Below are positions 21,986-34,100 of a stretch of 64,000 bases of DNA, one piece after another (positions within the stretch are counted from its first letter, which is position 1; the number at the start of each line of letters is the position of its first letter). Source of the stretch: Saccharum officinarum. Its lineage: Eukaryota > Streptophyta > Magnoliopsida > Poales > Poaceae. The notes beneath the pieces were generated by a model. That model was not told the origin of the DNA. It made no database searches and saw only the letters and a program-made list of their open reading frames with translations. Location of the stretch: the NCBI GenBank assembly GCA_020631735.1, contig CM036201.1:79894502-79958501 (forward strand), given 5' to 3'. The position numbers and the translations under genes are program-made.

Positions 21986-22216
21986 GGCCCCGTTCACTTT
22001 CCAAAATATTTCCTCTGCCACCCGTCACATCGAATCTTTGAACACATGTACGAAGCATTAAATGTAGGTTAAAAAAAACTAATTGTACAGTTTGTCTGTA
22101 AATGTCGAGATGAATCTTTTGTGCCTAATTAATTCATGGTTGGATAAATTTTACCAAATAACAACGAAAGTGCTACAGAAATATTTCCCCCAAATATTTC
22201 GGATCTGAACACAGCC
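21986..22216. mobile_element. Tourist-like MITE in the last helicase intron
   Basis: The element begins GGCCCCGTTCAC and ends GATCTGAACACAGCC. TAT flanks both sides (21983-21985 and 22217-22219). It carries the internal family blocks, such as CACATCGAATCTTTG and AACGAAAGTGCTACAGAAA. It lies between the last exon and the motif VI exon of the helicase. Confidence 0.72.
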
Positions 22217-23170
22217 TATGTAAAAAAAAAAAAATGCTAGCTGATCGGACGCCGCTCTAGGCTCCAGCTGACCGGCTCCACGCCCGCTCGGTAATGGCAA
22301 CACGCATGCACGCGGCGCGGCGACGTCTCTCGGTCTCCCCTCGGCTCGAGAATCGAGTTTGTCCATCAAGATAGAGGTCCCACAATCCACAGTGGCAGAG
22401 GCGCACAGCCGATCCAGGCAATTCTATTCTGTAGCATGCAGGCAGCAGCAGCACGGGCACAGAGGCTCCACCGCGCCGCTCTCCGGCTCTGCGCGATCGG
22501 CGATCAGCAGCGGCGTCCGGCCGTCCGGGAGTAGCAGCAGCCAGCCTGAACCTTGCTGCCCCTGGGACCTGGCCCATGCCGGCCTGCCGCACTGCACGCT
22601 GCACGCGACTGCGGACTGCTACCCGAGCGGGAGCTGACGTCCGATGCCGCCGCCGCCGAGAGGTCGGGCCGTCGGGCAGCTTGACTACTTCCCTTGCCGG
22701 CCTGCCGCCTGCCCATCGCTGAATCATTTCTTTCTTTCTTTCTTTTTTCTTGCGTGCATAATTACTTGCACATTATTTGTGTATTGGGAGATTAATCAGA
22801 TCAGTGGATCAATTATCACTAGATTATGGATTCGTACGCAGTTCGTCCAACCATATGCTTTAAAGATGATATAATCGAAACATTCATGTTATTCAAAAAG
22901 CGACAGATAAATAAGTCAGACAAGTGGTATTGTAAGTCTCTTTTATGGCTATATTCTAAACTATTTATATTTCATTTAAAATATTTATATTGTACTAATT
23001 TGTGGTCGTTTTTGCCTTAACCTTTGAATTTAAGGTTTATCATGTTATTTAATGCATGCGGTTTTATTGAATTGGAATATAGTTTTACCGAATTGACAAT
23101 GGTTTTACTAAATTGCATATAGAAATTTTTGTGTGGCATACCCTGAGGTAAAATCCTAGGTCCGCCACTG
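22217..23170. other. intron DNA of the helicase with a hAT-type terminus
   Basis: It holds a GC-rich stretch (22240-22720) without a recognisable gene, then AT-rich sequence ending in ATCCTAGGTCCGCCACTG at 23170. That terminus resembles the right end of the hAT-type element at 1985-3041 (ATCCTGGGCCCGCCACTG). I could not locate its left end or an 8-bp duplication, so it is only a transposon terminus of unknown extent. Confidence 0.45.
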
Positions 23171-23705
23171 ACTACAAGTAACATGGGATACATCCAAAGG
23201 ATCATTGAAGAACAATAGTAGAACACACTTAGGGCCGAGTTAGAGCTACATTCATACGGCGTATATCAGCAACAAAACCCACACCGTGGTTTGAAGCACG
23301 GATACATGACATAATAACGACATCACGCTCCTGGCCTTGAAAAGCATCATCAACTGTATTTATGTAGGTATCCTCCCCTTCCTCAGTATTCATAACATCC
23401 TTAAATTCCTGCTGAAGGCATTTCAACTGCAACTCATGTGGTGTGATTATACCAACAGAAACCTTCTGGGCACCATTAACTTTCAGGAACTTCTGAAGGT
23501 GCCCATAGGCCATAGCCTCACACAAATGCAATGCAAACTGCGCTTCATGAATATTGTGATATGAAGATGACCCACCCCCACCCCTATGAGACTCACGGCA
23601 ATGTGACATGTCATAAAAGATATAAGGTGCCATAAGTGCGTCTCTGTAATAGGCTTCATCAGGTAATTTAACAACACTCTCACTATCTGTAAGGCGACCT
23701 TGATA

Positions 23706-23877
23706 AAAAAAGGGTAGACCCAGTGCCAGAGGCTTCCACACGAGTGAGGTCTGGGGAAGAGAATAACTGAAGCAAAGTCTTACCCCCACAGAAATTCTGC
23801 AGAGAGACGGCTTCGAACCCAGGACCTGGTGACTCAGCGAGCTAGCACTCACCAACTACACCAGGCCTGCCCTTCTA
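23706..23877 (-). mobile_element. tRNA-derived SINE inserted in a helicase exon
   Basis: The 172-bp insertion on the minus strand starts GAAGGGCAGGCC, has a box A-like TGGTGTAGTTGGTGAGTG and a box B GGTTCGAAGCC, and ends in a T run. A perfect 15-bp duplication AAGGCGACCTTGATA lies at 23691-23705 and 23878-23892. The duplicated bases are coding sequence of the helicase (the QGRLTDSE region), so the insertion point in the exon is exact. Confidence 0.9.
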
Positions 23878-24155
23878 AAGGCGACCTTGATAGAAGTATT
23901 TTGATGGAAATTCACGGATCTGGGATGCATCCTGTATTGCTTTGAGAACAAAATGGTAGGACAACCAGCCTGCTGAAACCTCTCGAACAGACTCCTGCTG
24001 CAAAGCAAAGTTCCAGCTGCTTTGCTAATAACAGTAGCAGGGAGCTGCTGTGGATCACCAACCAGGGCACCTCTAGCTGCACCACAGCACCAAGAGCCAA
24101 TGGAGGGAGGACTCCTGAGCAGCCTCATCAGTAACAAATTAACAACCATATCAAA

Positions 24156-25441
24156 TGATGAGGACATGACACCAACGGATACGACCATTGATTATAAGGT
24201 GCGCTCGTTCCTACATTTGCATGGTAATTTTAGGTACAATTCACTTAGTTCCACATGTACATGTCGTTATTTGAATGTAGATACAAATGTGTCTCAAAGT
24301 GCAAGTCCATCAAAGTTGAACTTTCTGTTCGTCGGCACCCCGATAGTACTTCATTGGGAAGGTCATAACTCATCCATCCGGAGTGCGATTGAGGTCAATG
24401 AGCACTTGATGAAAAACTTATTTGATAAGCTTTCAAATAGATCTGGTCCCACCTCAATATCACATTGGCAAAGCCTCCAAATCATCGAGATATTCTGCCG
24501 CTATTTCTGTCGGGTGCTACGGCGTCGTCGCAGGCTTATTATTCACACTTGGGACCCAGATCCAAGTTGGAGCACGCCCCAAGGAGATGAAGAACACCTA
24601 AGAGATGCCCAAGGATGTCCCCTCCTTGGCCACCACCTTAGGAGTCAAGCAAGGGCGTCCAAGCCAAGTTGGAGGCTCAATCCATATCAAGTTCGAGTCC
24701 ATCTCGGACTCCAGGATTGGTCTGTAGTAAAATAAACGCCCAGGACGCATCCGGACTCCGTTTTCGATGATCCACGTATGGATGGAAAGATAATTTCATA
24801 AGCTAACAAATGACTTTGGTTTGAGGCCCAAATTCCATTGGAGTCAACAGAAATCGTCGAAACAAGTTGACGTCCAGAATCTGTCAGGACGCTGCGTCGT
24901 CGTCTTTTGGGCCATTTGACCCTTGTAACGTGTCAAGACTTCTTAACGACGTGAGTAGGGGTCCTTGGATGGCCCTTAGGCTTTATAATCAGTAGCCGCC
25001 GCCTATGTTAGGGTTTGGTGTTTTACTTTAGATCAATCTGTCTTTGAACAGTCGCCGTTATCGGTTTGCGAGACCCCAACTTTGAGTGCTTAATCATTTA
25101 TCCGCAATTGTCACTTCAATTGAGTTGCGTTTTATCTTGTTCTTGTTTGTGTTCTTCGATTCACAGCAGGGATTAGCCTTCGTGGCGAGGTCAACCGGAT
25201 TGTGACATGATTGATAATCAGAGGAGACGTGGTACTAAGATTGCAGGGTTCAGTCTTTTGATCTGAAGCCAGATTGGTGTGTCGCTCTTCGACTAAATCG
25301 TTGTTTATCTTGAACCTGATGGAAGATCGGGAATCACGTCCATGTGGAACCAAGTAAATTGTACCTAAAATTACTATGCAAATATAGGAACGAGCGCACC
25401 TTATAATCGATGGTCGTATCCGTTGATGCCATGTCCTCGTC
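24156..25441. mobile_element. long-TIR DNA transposon (MULE/foldback-like) in a helicase exon
   Basis: The left end (GATGAGGACATGACACCAAC...) and the complement of the right end (GACGAGGACATGGCATCAAC...) match for about 90 bp with few differences, through GGATACGACCAT, AAGGTGCGCTCGTTCCTA and GTAATTTTAGGTACAATT. The flanks share ATCAAA (24150-24155 and 25442-25447). The helicase frame (GFD/MVV) fits together exactly when one copy is removed. The interior has no transposase. It contains promoter-like sequence (TTTATAATC near 24982) and a stretch resembling retroelement DNA. A six-base duplication is unusual for MULEs, so class is tentative. Confidence 0.75.
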
Positions 25442-26560
25442 ATCAAAGCCATCAGTAAGGCGAGAAAATAACTTACGCCCGCTACTTGACACAGTTGTAA
25501 GTGTGTTTTAGCATTCCTGTCGTAAAATCAATTTCAGCTTCATTGGCAAAACTGGCTTCCAGACTAGCCCTAGCATCTTCCAAATTGAAGTTGCTGCCAG
25601 GATGGAACCTGCTTTCTAATATCAGCAGCTGTGACATCTCCACCAATACTTTATCCCTACTTTCAACTAATGCAGCAACTTTCTGAAGGAGAATATCACG
25701 TTTACGATCCCTTTGAGCAAGAACATCAGGATCAACCCCTGCTGAGCCCTGGGATCTATCTACCAGCCGCTGCAACCATATTGAGTTCCCTGTGAAGATA
25801 GGCAATCTCCTGTGATAGCTGCTGCTCACGGCCTTTCAGCTGATGTAGCTACCCAATTACTTCATCACAGCCCTTCACTAAAATCTGATCTGTCCTTTCA
25901 ACTGAAACAGCTTGTGCAGCACGAGACTGTGAATCAAGTCCAACACGGGCAACATCAGGGCGGTATACCTTCATTTCACCTTCTATAAAACTACGGTCAA
26001 GAACACGAGCAAGGAGCTCATCTGTTGCAGCACTTGATGGGGCACATACAAGCATCCGAGGCTTAGAGCAAAACTCAGGAAGAGTGCGAAATAGATTCTG
26101 ATCCATGCTCTGCAATAGTTCATCAATTGACCCTGCCGCAACAGTCTCCAAGCTGGTACTAGTGCTACCACTAACTTGCTTGTAACTTTTAGGAGCAAGC
26201 TTCTTGAGCAAAGCAGCATAGTAATGTTGATACTGAACAAGATGGATAACATTTAGCATCCCCCACAGAGTATGAGTTTTCCCTGTCCCAGGAGAACCTT
26301 GTACCTACGTGACAGGCCATGGTTCTTGTTTCTTTACGACACCATTGCTTGTGCCAGCAGCTGTATGTGTTGCAGCCCAATGAATTGCTGGCAATTGAGG
26401 ACCACTGAAACTATGATGGAGATGATCAGCAAAATTTGGGGTGAAGCAGTCTGGCATGGCAATTGGTTGCTCTTGATACTTCGGGAAATGCTCTGGACTT
26501 GGTTGAACAAATATTCATAACTTGTTCGGGAAAGCAGTCTGGCATCAGCAAAATTTTGCA

Positions 26561-27108
26561 TCTGATGGAAAATTTTCTGTCAAAGTAGAATGATATATAT
26601 AAATTAGTAATAAAGGAAGATAATGGTTAGGTGTAATATAGCATTAACTGAACACTAAGACGGCAGAATGCGTGCAAAGCAACATATTATCCAGTTAGAT
26701 ACCAGGCACTCCAAGGTTGGAATTTCCTCAGAACATTAGCCTCACTGCTATGGATACAACACAAGAATAACGAGACAACTTAGCAAACAAATATGCAAAT
26801 GATGGAGAACAAGTTATGAATATTGTTCCGAAATGAAACAACTGTAGCAAAGCAATTTGAAGTTGTTTCATAGTTAGCAATCTAAGTGCAGATAGAACTT
26901 CATAAAAGGGGTTTATTAATCACCCAACAGGATGTTAGGATTAAGTGGGGCAGCACTACCCAAAGAGCCCTACCAGACTCACCAGTTCATAAATGGGTTT
27001 TAGCTCAATTCATCCAAATAGGCTGCTATGGTCAAGTGAGGCACAACCTACAGGGTGGTACTGGCCTCATTGGAGGCCCTGTGCTCAAGTTGAATTTGAG
27101 CCCTATAG
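26561..27108. other. AT-rich DNA between the helicase pseudogene and LTR B'
   Basis: No exon or domain could be read. It may be an intron or the former 5' part of the helicase locus. Confidence 0.35.
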
Positions 27109-30100
27109 TGTAATGGAACCGTCCAAATTATAAGAGCACAAGTTCAAAAACAATCGCCGAAACGATTAAATTCTCAAACTTGAGCCCATATAACTCCGGT
27201 AGTCCACGAAATCACGAGGGATTTCAAACCAAACCGAGAGCAACCAAGATCGTAGTGATTCAACATAACACAACACTTGTTACAACAGTTCGTAAGTAGC
27301 TCTCATACATCGGAGTACAAATAATTTTATTACAAAACTAAAATAAAGATTAGCAGAAGCAACATAATTTCTGAAACTATTTAAATTCAAATACTGCCAG
27401 TACATAGTCACATCCTGCAAAAGCATACCAGAAGAGATACTACAGAGACCATGCCCATATGGTCTAGTCTTCACACCCACATGGCGAAGACAATACTTGC
27501 AGTAACAAGTACGAATCTGCTACCTGCAACAGGTGGGAATAAACCCTGAGTACGAGAAGGTACTCAGCTAGACTTACCCGACAAAAACCAGAAACAACGG
27601 TGACACCAAGGAGTATGCAAGGCTTTAAGGTGGGCTAGCTTGACTCATTTGCAGAAAAGTTTATTACAGATAAGTAATAATTAATGCTTAAGCATCAAGT
27701 TAATAATCATTAACCTGTCATCTAGATTAGCACCTGTACTAAAGCAATCACTTCATTAGGAGCAAACAATATTAACCATAGCAGGTATAATAAGGCCATC
27801 ATCATCATTATCATCAATTCCGAACTATCATTAATAATTAGTGTATCTACGCTGGAGATAACCAGTCAAGTTTCTCACTATCCGAGAGAGACGGCGACTC
27901 GAATCGATTCCAACTCAGCTGAGAGGGGTATTCCTGACACTCACCCGGCAAACCCCGCTAAAGGCAGCCGTAGATAACCTTTGGTACAACTCAGGGTGGG
28001 CCCGAACAGCGCCGCGTTCTCGGGGATACCAGTGGCCAGGATGCTCAGGACTTTTAACTCACCTGCCCTTGGACCCTCTGGCTCTCTTCCGAGGCGACTT
28101 TCACTTTTCGACTTCGCAGCATGAGTTGAGCTACTAGGCTTCGCGGTCGGCAACCTCAGGCCGGCCAACTAAATGTCAGGCATGCGTTCAAAATGACATA
28201 GAAGGCTCAAGGTCTCGGTCCTTAATCGACACAGACGGGGATAGATCCACACCCAAGACCTCCATGCCTTGTTGTTTCACTATCATCATCCCGCTCGGTC
28301 TCATTTCATTTTATTATACATTGTTCACTTCCATGATAGCAAATATAGCCAACCGTGACCTGACAAAGCCCTATATCTCGCAGGTGACAGGAAATCACCC
28401 GACTTCTACCGGTCTAATTTAGCAGGGCTAAGCATAGATACGATCCTGTCTACATAGGATTCAAGGTTCGAATTGCTGGACAAGGAGTGTTATCAGTGCA
28501 GCAAGGGTTTCCAACCAACTCCTATCACGTAATGCAACAATACATATAACATGTATATAAAGATAATTGATTTTAAAGTAGGAGGCTTATAATGCTCCGG
28601 GGCTTGCCTTAACTAAAAGAAGATAGATCAAGGGTCAGCTTCAAGAACAGTTTTCACGTCTTTTCCGGCTTCGTCGGACTGGGCCTCCGGCTCCAGAACA
28701 GACTCCAACTTCAGGTTCCACGTCCAGCGAGACTTTGCTCGTAACACGATTCTCGGCACACCTATTGCATGAATATGCATCCAATGAATCTTATGTATGC
28801 ACCGATGACATGATGATTTATGAACATGCATGAATGATGTGAAGATGAATGTAATGATATTGCAACATCATCAGCACAAAACCAAGTCATGTGGTGCTCT
28901 ACTCAAATCACTTCAAGCTTATGAAATTGTCTATATTTCATTTAAAAACATCTAAGCATGATTTCATCATTTACCAAGTTGAAATAGCACATGTATAAAA
29001 ATCTGTTCTAAAAGACAGAGAGCACTTCCAGAACTGACCCAGCTTGGGACAGCTGCCATTTCTAAACTATAAGTTCACTTGCTACAAAAATTTACCAGCA
29101 ACTAGTTCATGAAATCCTCAACAACTTTGCTATAGATCACCAAGCATGAAAACATCATTATCATAGGTTAATTCTCTTAACTAGCGAATCTGTCCAGAAA
29201 TGACAGAATCACTAACTTAAATATTTAGTGACGAATCAAAAGCACAATTGGACCAAACCAAGTTTACCAACTTGTTTTGCATGTCAAAGGAACATCAGAA
29301 AGTATAGTGCCAACTTCTAAATACATCATTTAATATTCTTTTATAATTTATTTAGTTAATTAGGTGATTAAAGCAACCTACAGTAAAACTATATATAAAA
29401 ATCTACAAAAATTACAGTAGCCACCTCATGCTTCACATAGGCTAACATAAAAATTTCCAATCAATTGGATAAGCAAAACTTGATATATCAAAAATAACAG
29501 ATGACAAGTCTATTTCTAGCTTAAATAGGAAACCCTAATGAAAAGCATCAAACAACAGATTTCATATTTTTCCTAGCATCTTTCTAACATAAGAAAGACA
29601 CTCACCAAGTTTCACCCTTATTGGATCTATAGAAAATTATGAATATTCACACAAGATCCATCCAAGCAAACAAGATAATTACATAACTCCACCAAATCAC
29701 ATCCAAATTGCATGAAAATTTAACCATAAGCTATTCATGATATGAGCAGTTCACTATAAAAATTTCATGTCATTTGGAGCTTCACAGAAAAATATATCAT
29801 TTTCTCCTTTTTTTCCCATAAGAATAAAAGAGATAAATAATAACTATTCATTTCATCATAAAACATGGCACACATTATATTTTTATAATAAACTAGACAT
29901 TACTAGGAAACCAACAAAATTGGAACCATAACATTTGGATCTATTAATCATGAGATACATATTTTTGAATCTATACATAGTTCTGTGAAAAAGGATAAAA
30001 AGAAAACCAATTTCTGGAAATCCTAACGGCCTACTGGGCCGGCCCGGGAGATTACCGCGGCCTAGAGGCGTGCGCGTGCGCCCGCACGTGACTGCGCGGC

Positions 30101-31130
30101 CCACTCACGCTGCTCGGCCCAGCTCGCTGGCTCAACCGAGCCAAGGCAGAGGAGGGAGGCGCCGACACGCGGGTCCCGCCTGCCATAGAGAGCAGAGTAG
30201 GGGAGCGGCCGTGGCCGGCGTTTGCTCGCTGGCGGTGATAGCTCCGACGATGCTAAAGGCATCGTCGTGCTCGCCACGACGAGACACACCCAAGGATGCC
30301 TCGGGTTTGGCTTCTACCAGCGTCTACCTACGGTAGTGATGTGCACAGCGGACAGCGACGAGGTCGCGGCGAAAATCCGGCAACGGCGAGCTCGCACAGT
30401 CCCACCTAAGCTCGGTACGAGCTTCTCGGTGTCAAGGTGAAGCCAATTACGAAGAAAATGGAGAAAAAGGGAGCCTCTAAGTACTCTGGCCACGGTGAGC
30501 TCGATCTCCGGCGAGGTCGAGTCATGGCGGCGGCAGCGGATTAGGCAATATGCCCTCACCTTTGGCCGAAAGACGCAATGAGAGGGCGAACGGGGTAGAG
30601 GGGATGATGGCGAAGCTATGGGCGGGTTTTTGTGGCTGGCGGTGCGGTGGCGCTCGCACACGAGCTCACCGAAGCTCGCGGTGGTGATGGTGCGGAGTTT
30701 TTCCGCTGCGGTGGAGACAGCAGAGAGGGAAAGGAATGGCGAGCGAGATGAGGGGCGAGGGGTCGACTCGGTCTTCACATTTGTGCACGCACTCACGACG
30801 TGGAGGCACCGGCAGAGCGTGAATGCCACGCGGCAGCGCCGCTCTGAGCTCGGTCGCCACGACAGCGTCGCTGTCTGAACCTCTGAAATGGAACCCGAGA
30901 GGATTGACTGACAGTGTGATTTTGGTGTCGATTAACTCACAAATGAGCTCGAGTTAGTGAAATCTCTAATTAGCAAACTTGTAGACCTATGTGAGTACTA
31001 CAAGTTTATCAAAAAGATCATGGACTGGTTCGGCTTTGTTAGTGAGATACAGTGCCCTAAAGTGAGGCACATGAAAACTGAAATGGAGTTTCGGTTACAC
31101 CATGACTGAAACATGATTTTCTAAGCACTC
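27109..31130 (-). repeat. LTR B': minus-strand LTR of a gypsy family related to element B, 5' part missing
   Basis: Its plus-strand left end TGTAATGGAACCGTCC corresponds to the reversed end of the element B LTR (TGTAACAGAACCG in complement). Similarity follows the whole LTR in reverse: the CACAAGTTC/TTGAGCCCATATAA block, the GATTTCAAACC block, and at the far end the CTGTCAGTC and GAACCAG blocks. About the first 660 bp of this LTR are absent because element B starts at 31131. No PBS follows its 3' end, so it is a solo LTR or a 3' LTR. GC-rich frames around 30060-30880 belong to the LTR. Confidence 0.75.
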
Positions 31131-34100
31131 TGTAACACCTCAGGTTTTTAGCTCCTTAATTGCATTGTATTTGCATGAGCATAAGCATGCATCATTTCAT
31201 ATTATTTTATGTGGTTGCAACTAATGTGGTTGTTTTTAGAATTTTGTTTGGCTCACATCATGTGACACTAGGTAGTTGGTGTAACAAAAGGGGAGAGTAG
31301 CTAATTATACCTCACAACACCTTAGTTATACTTAGGGTCACTAATGAAGCAAGGTTCATGTTGACCAAAATTTCCAAAATACCCTCCAATGTGTTGTTGA
31401 CCAACATTAGGACCTAGAGTGCCTTAGTTTGACCAATTATAAAGTCTAGCCTAGAGACCTTGCATGGAGGAGCACCCTTAATAAAAGTTGTAGGGAATTT
31501 TATGGGGAACAAAAGTCTCAATATGGTCATCTCATGAAAATGACCAGAACATGCTCAAAATTGGCCCACAAGTCAGCTAGAGGGGTTGACTCAGCACTTA
31601 GAAAATTTCTAAGTCTCAAAAGTGTCCTTCAGTTTGATGGTGGCCTACTTTGGGAGCTTGTAGTTTGCAAACCAGACCAAACCAGCCCCAACTCATATTA
31701 ACACTTTTGTAGTACTCACTTAGCTCTACAACATTGTCAACATCACCATCACCTAGTTCTAAATGGTTTAGGAGATATGGTGCCTGGAAAAATGGGTTTC
31801 AGTCGGCATAGTGACTGAAACTAAGTTTTAGTTTTCGGGTACCCCACTTTGGAGCTCTGTGGTTTCAAATCCAAGCCGAACCAGTTCTTGAGCCTATTAG
31901 CAAGATTGTAGCCCTCATGTAGCTCTATCATTTTGATGTTATCACCTTCGGCTAACTCAAGCTGTTTTCGGAGATAATCACCGTTGAAATCGCACTGTCA
32001 GTCGAACGATGACGGCCTCCATTCAGTCAACGGTGACGCCATTCAACCGGACAGTCGGCCCGCGTCGTGGCGCTCGGGCAGAGCCCGGTGGCCGCGTGGC
32101 GCGCGTGTTCTGCCGACGCCCCACGTCGACTGCTAGCTCATCGTGAAGACCTGGACGACCCGCTTCTCCCTCCATTTCCATCGCCCTCCTTCCCTAGTTC
32201 ACCGGTAAGGCGACCGAGTGTCCTCCACCACCACAGCTGGCTCTGCCGCCTTCGTTTGCGTCAACCATCGCGCCACCACACCTGAGAGCTCACGCACAAC
32301 ACCGCCTGCCCCTACTCTACAACCTCCGCACATTGGGTTAGCCGTTGGGTCAAGGTAGAGGGCGAATCACCAAATCAAACCTCGGCGGTGCGGAGCTCCG
32401 CCATGGCCGCCGCCATTGCGAGCTCACCGCCGATGTCCTCTTTCACCCTTCTCTCTTTGTGGTTAGCGTTTGGAATAGGGTAGACTTTCCTCGAGCTCTA
32501 GGCATGACCTTACCATGGGATGCGACCTCGCCGGAGCGGAACACGACGACCACCGTCGTCGCGCTCACCGTCCCGCATCACGGCGCTCCGTGGCCGGGGT
32601 AGTTAGGACCTCTTCCAAACCTCCTTTCTACCTCAACAGATTTGCCCGGGCGTAGGGTAGCTCGTACCGAGCTCAGATTTGGTCGTGCGGCCTCACCGGC
32701 GACGACATGTCCTCACCCGACCCTCACCGGCCGCCGCTCACGACGGCGAGCCTTCCCGCTCCAACCTAAGCTCTTCCACTTGCACGAATCGAAGCGTCAT
32801 GGAACGGGGAACGTGTGGGTGGGCTCGATTTTCCCAGCGAGCTTCCCTCCGATGAGCTTGAGCTCGCCGGAGCTCGCGGCCGCCGCTCCCCTGTCCCTCT
32901 GTCCCTGACCGTGGGGGCCCGCCTGTCAGGTGTCGCGCGCGGGCGGGAGCCGTAGCAGGCCGCGCACGGGAGCGGGCCACGCCATGAGATTTGGGCTGCG
33001 TCGGCTTTGTAGGCCGGCCCGGTAGCAGGGTTTTGGATTTAGTTATTGTTTTCCTTTTTATATTTGCCACAGATTTTAAGTAAGATTTGAGAAAATGTAG
33101 ATCTAGGTTTTTACTTGCCTAAAAATTATGAGATAAATTTTGTTAGGATCTACATGGTGTGTAGTATTTTAGAAAAATATGAATTGGTTATGTGATGTTT
33201 AGTTTCTGGGAGATTTAAATAGGTTTTTGAAATGTGTTTTAGATTGCATGCAAACTTGTTTAAATCATATCTTGAGTTTCAGTGTTCCAAAAATTATGAC
33301 ATTTGGTGGGTAGGCTAATTTATACTTGCTCTAGCTTTGGTAAAAATTTGGGCAGTAGTGCTTAAGTACTTTTCAAGTTATAATGCTATCTTGTTAATTT
33401 AGGAAATACTTAAATGGATTTTAGTAATTTTTCTACATGTGAAATGTTCTTATAACTTTTTGGAGAATGTCTTGGTACCCTAAAGTGTCCAAGAAAATTA
33501 GGAAATCTATTGTTTGACACTTTTTACTATGATTTGTTAGTTATACAAAAATCAGCCTTTTGGGCTTGTGAATTTTGTTTAGGGAGTTTCTGTAAATAAT
33601 TTTAGTTCAAATTTTTACAGTGGTCTCTTTTTGGTTCATAGAGCCTCCTGTAATTTTTGTAGAATTTTAGGAGCAGTTTACATATATGTTTAAAATTCCA
33701 CTTAATTACTTAAGTAAATTAAGAAATGAGTTTAAATAAATATTTTAGGGAGGAACACCTTACTTTCTGGTATTGTTGTGACCTATGTGAACTTGTGGTA
33801 ATATTAGTTTGGTCTTAAGGGATGTTTTCCACATAAATAAATATTTAATCTTTGCAATTCTAGGTTTTCTGGACAGCTGGTAGTATCTTTGGGTTTGGCC
33901 TTTGATAAAAGTGTTTGCTGGAAAACTTGTAAATACCAAAGTTGTAGTAAACTTGATAAACTAGCTTGTGTCAAAATTTGGGAGCATTTGGCTTAGTATT
34001 TTAGGAGTTATTGCTGTTTAAAGTGACAGTCCAGAATTGACTACTCTCTGTTTAGAGAGGACAGATTCTGGAACTTGGGAAATTCGACATGGAAAACTTA

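Larger units (their letters stand above)
21627..26560 (-). pseudogene. MAA3: SEN1/MAA3-type superfamily 1 RNA/DNA helicase, decayed gene
   Basis: On the minus strand the helicase motifs occur in order: Walker A GSPGTGKT (26275-26298), a coiled segment, a degenerate DEAA box near 24120, GDPQQLPATVISKAAG (motif III), QYRMHP (motif IV region), and QGQERDVVIMSC with GFVADIRRMNVALTR (motifs V-VI). A final exon (21627-21921) follows an AG acceptor and ends in TGA. The family resolves R-loops/unwinds nucleic acid in the nucleus and is essential for plant gametophytes. Breaks: TAG at 26305-26307 just before Walker A, further stops and frameshifts near 25845 and 25770, a SINE at 23706-23877, a long-TIR transposon at 24156-25441, and a frameshift at about 23230. 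The retained intron argues against a processed copy. The N-terminal part upstream of 26560 is not found. Confidence 0.85.

Noticed and set aside
23706..23877. A tRNA gene on the minus strand
   Set aside because: Box A/B-like sequences are present, but there is no cloverleaf-length gene and the segment is a SINE with a target duplication.
24022..24735. 237-codon ORF on the plus strand
   Set aside because: It is antisense to helicase exons and runs into the transposon TIR.
32067..32908. Several ORFs repeated at 42840-43752 and 54285-54521
   Set aside because: Same LTR segment in three places; frames change with single-base indels, and no domain is seen.
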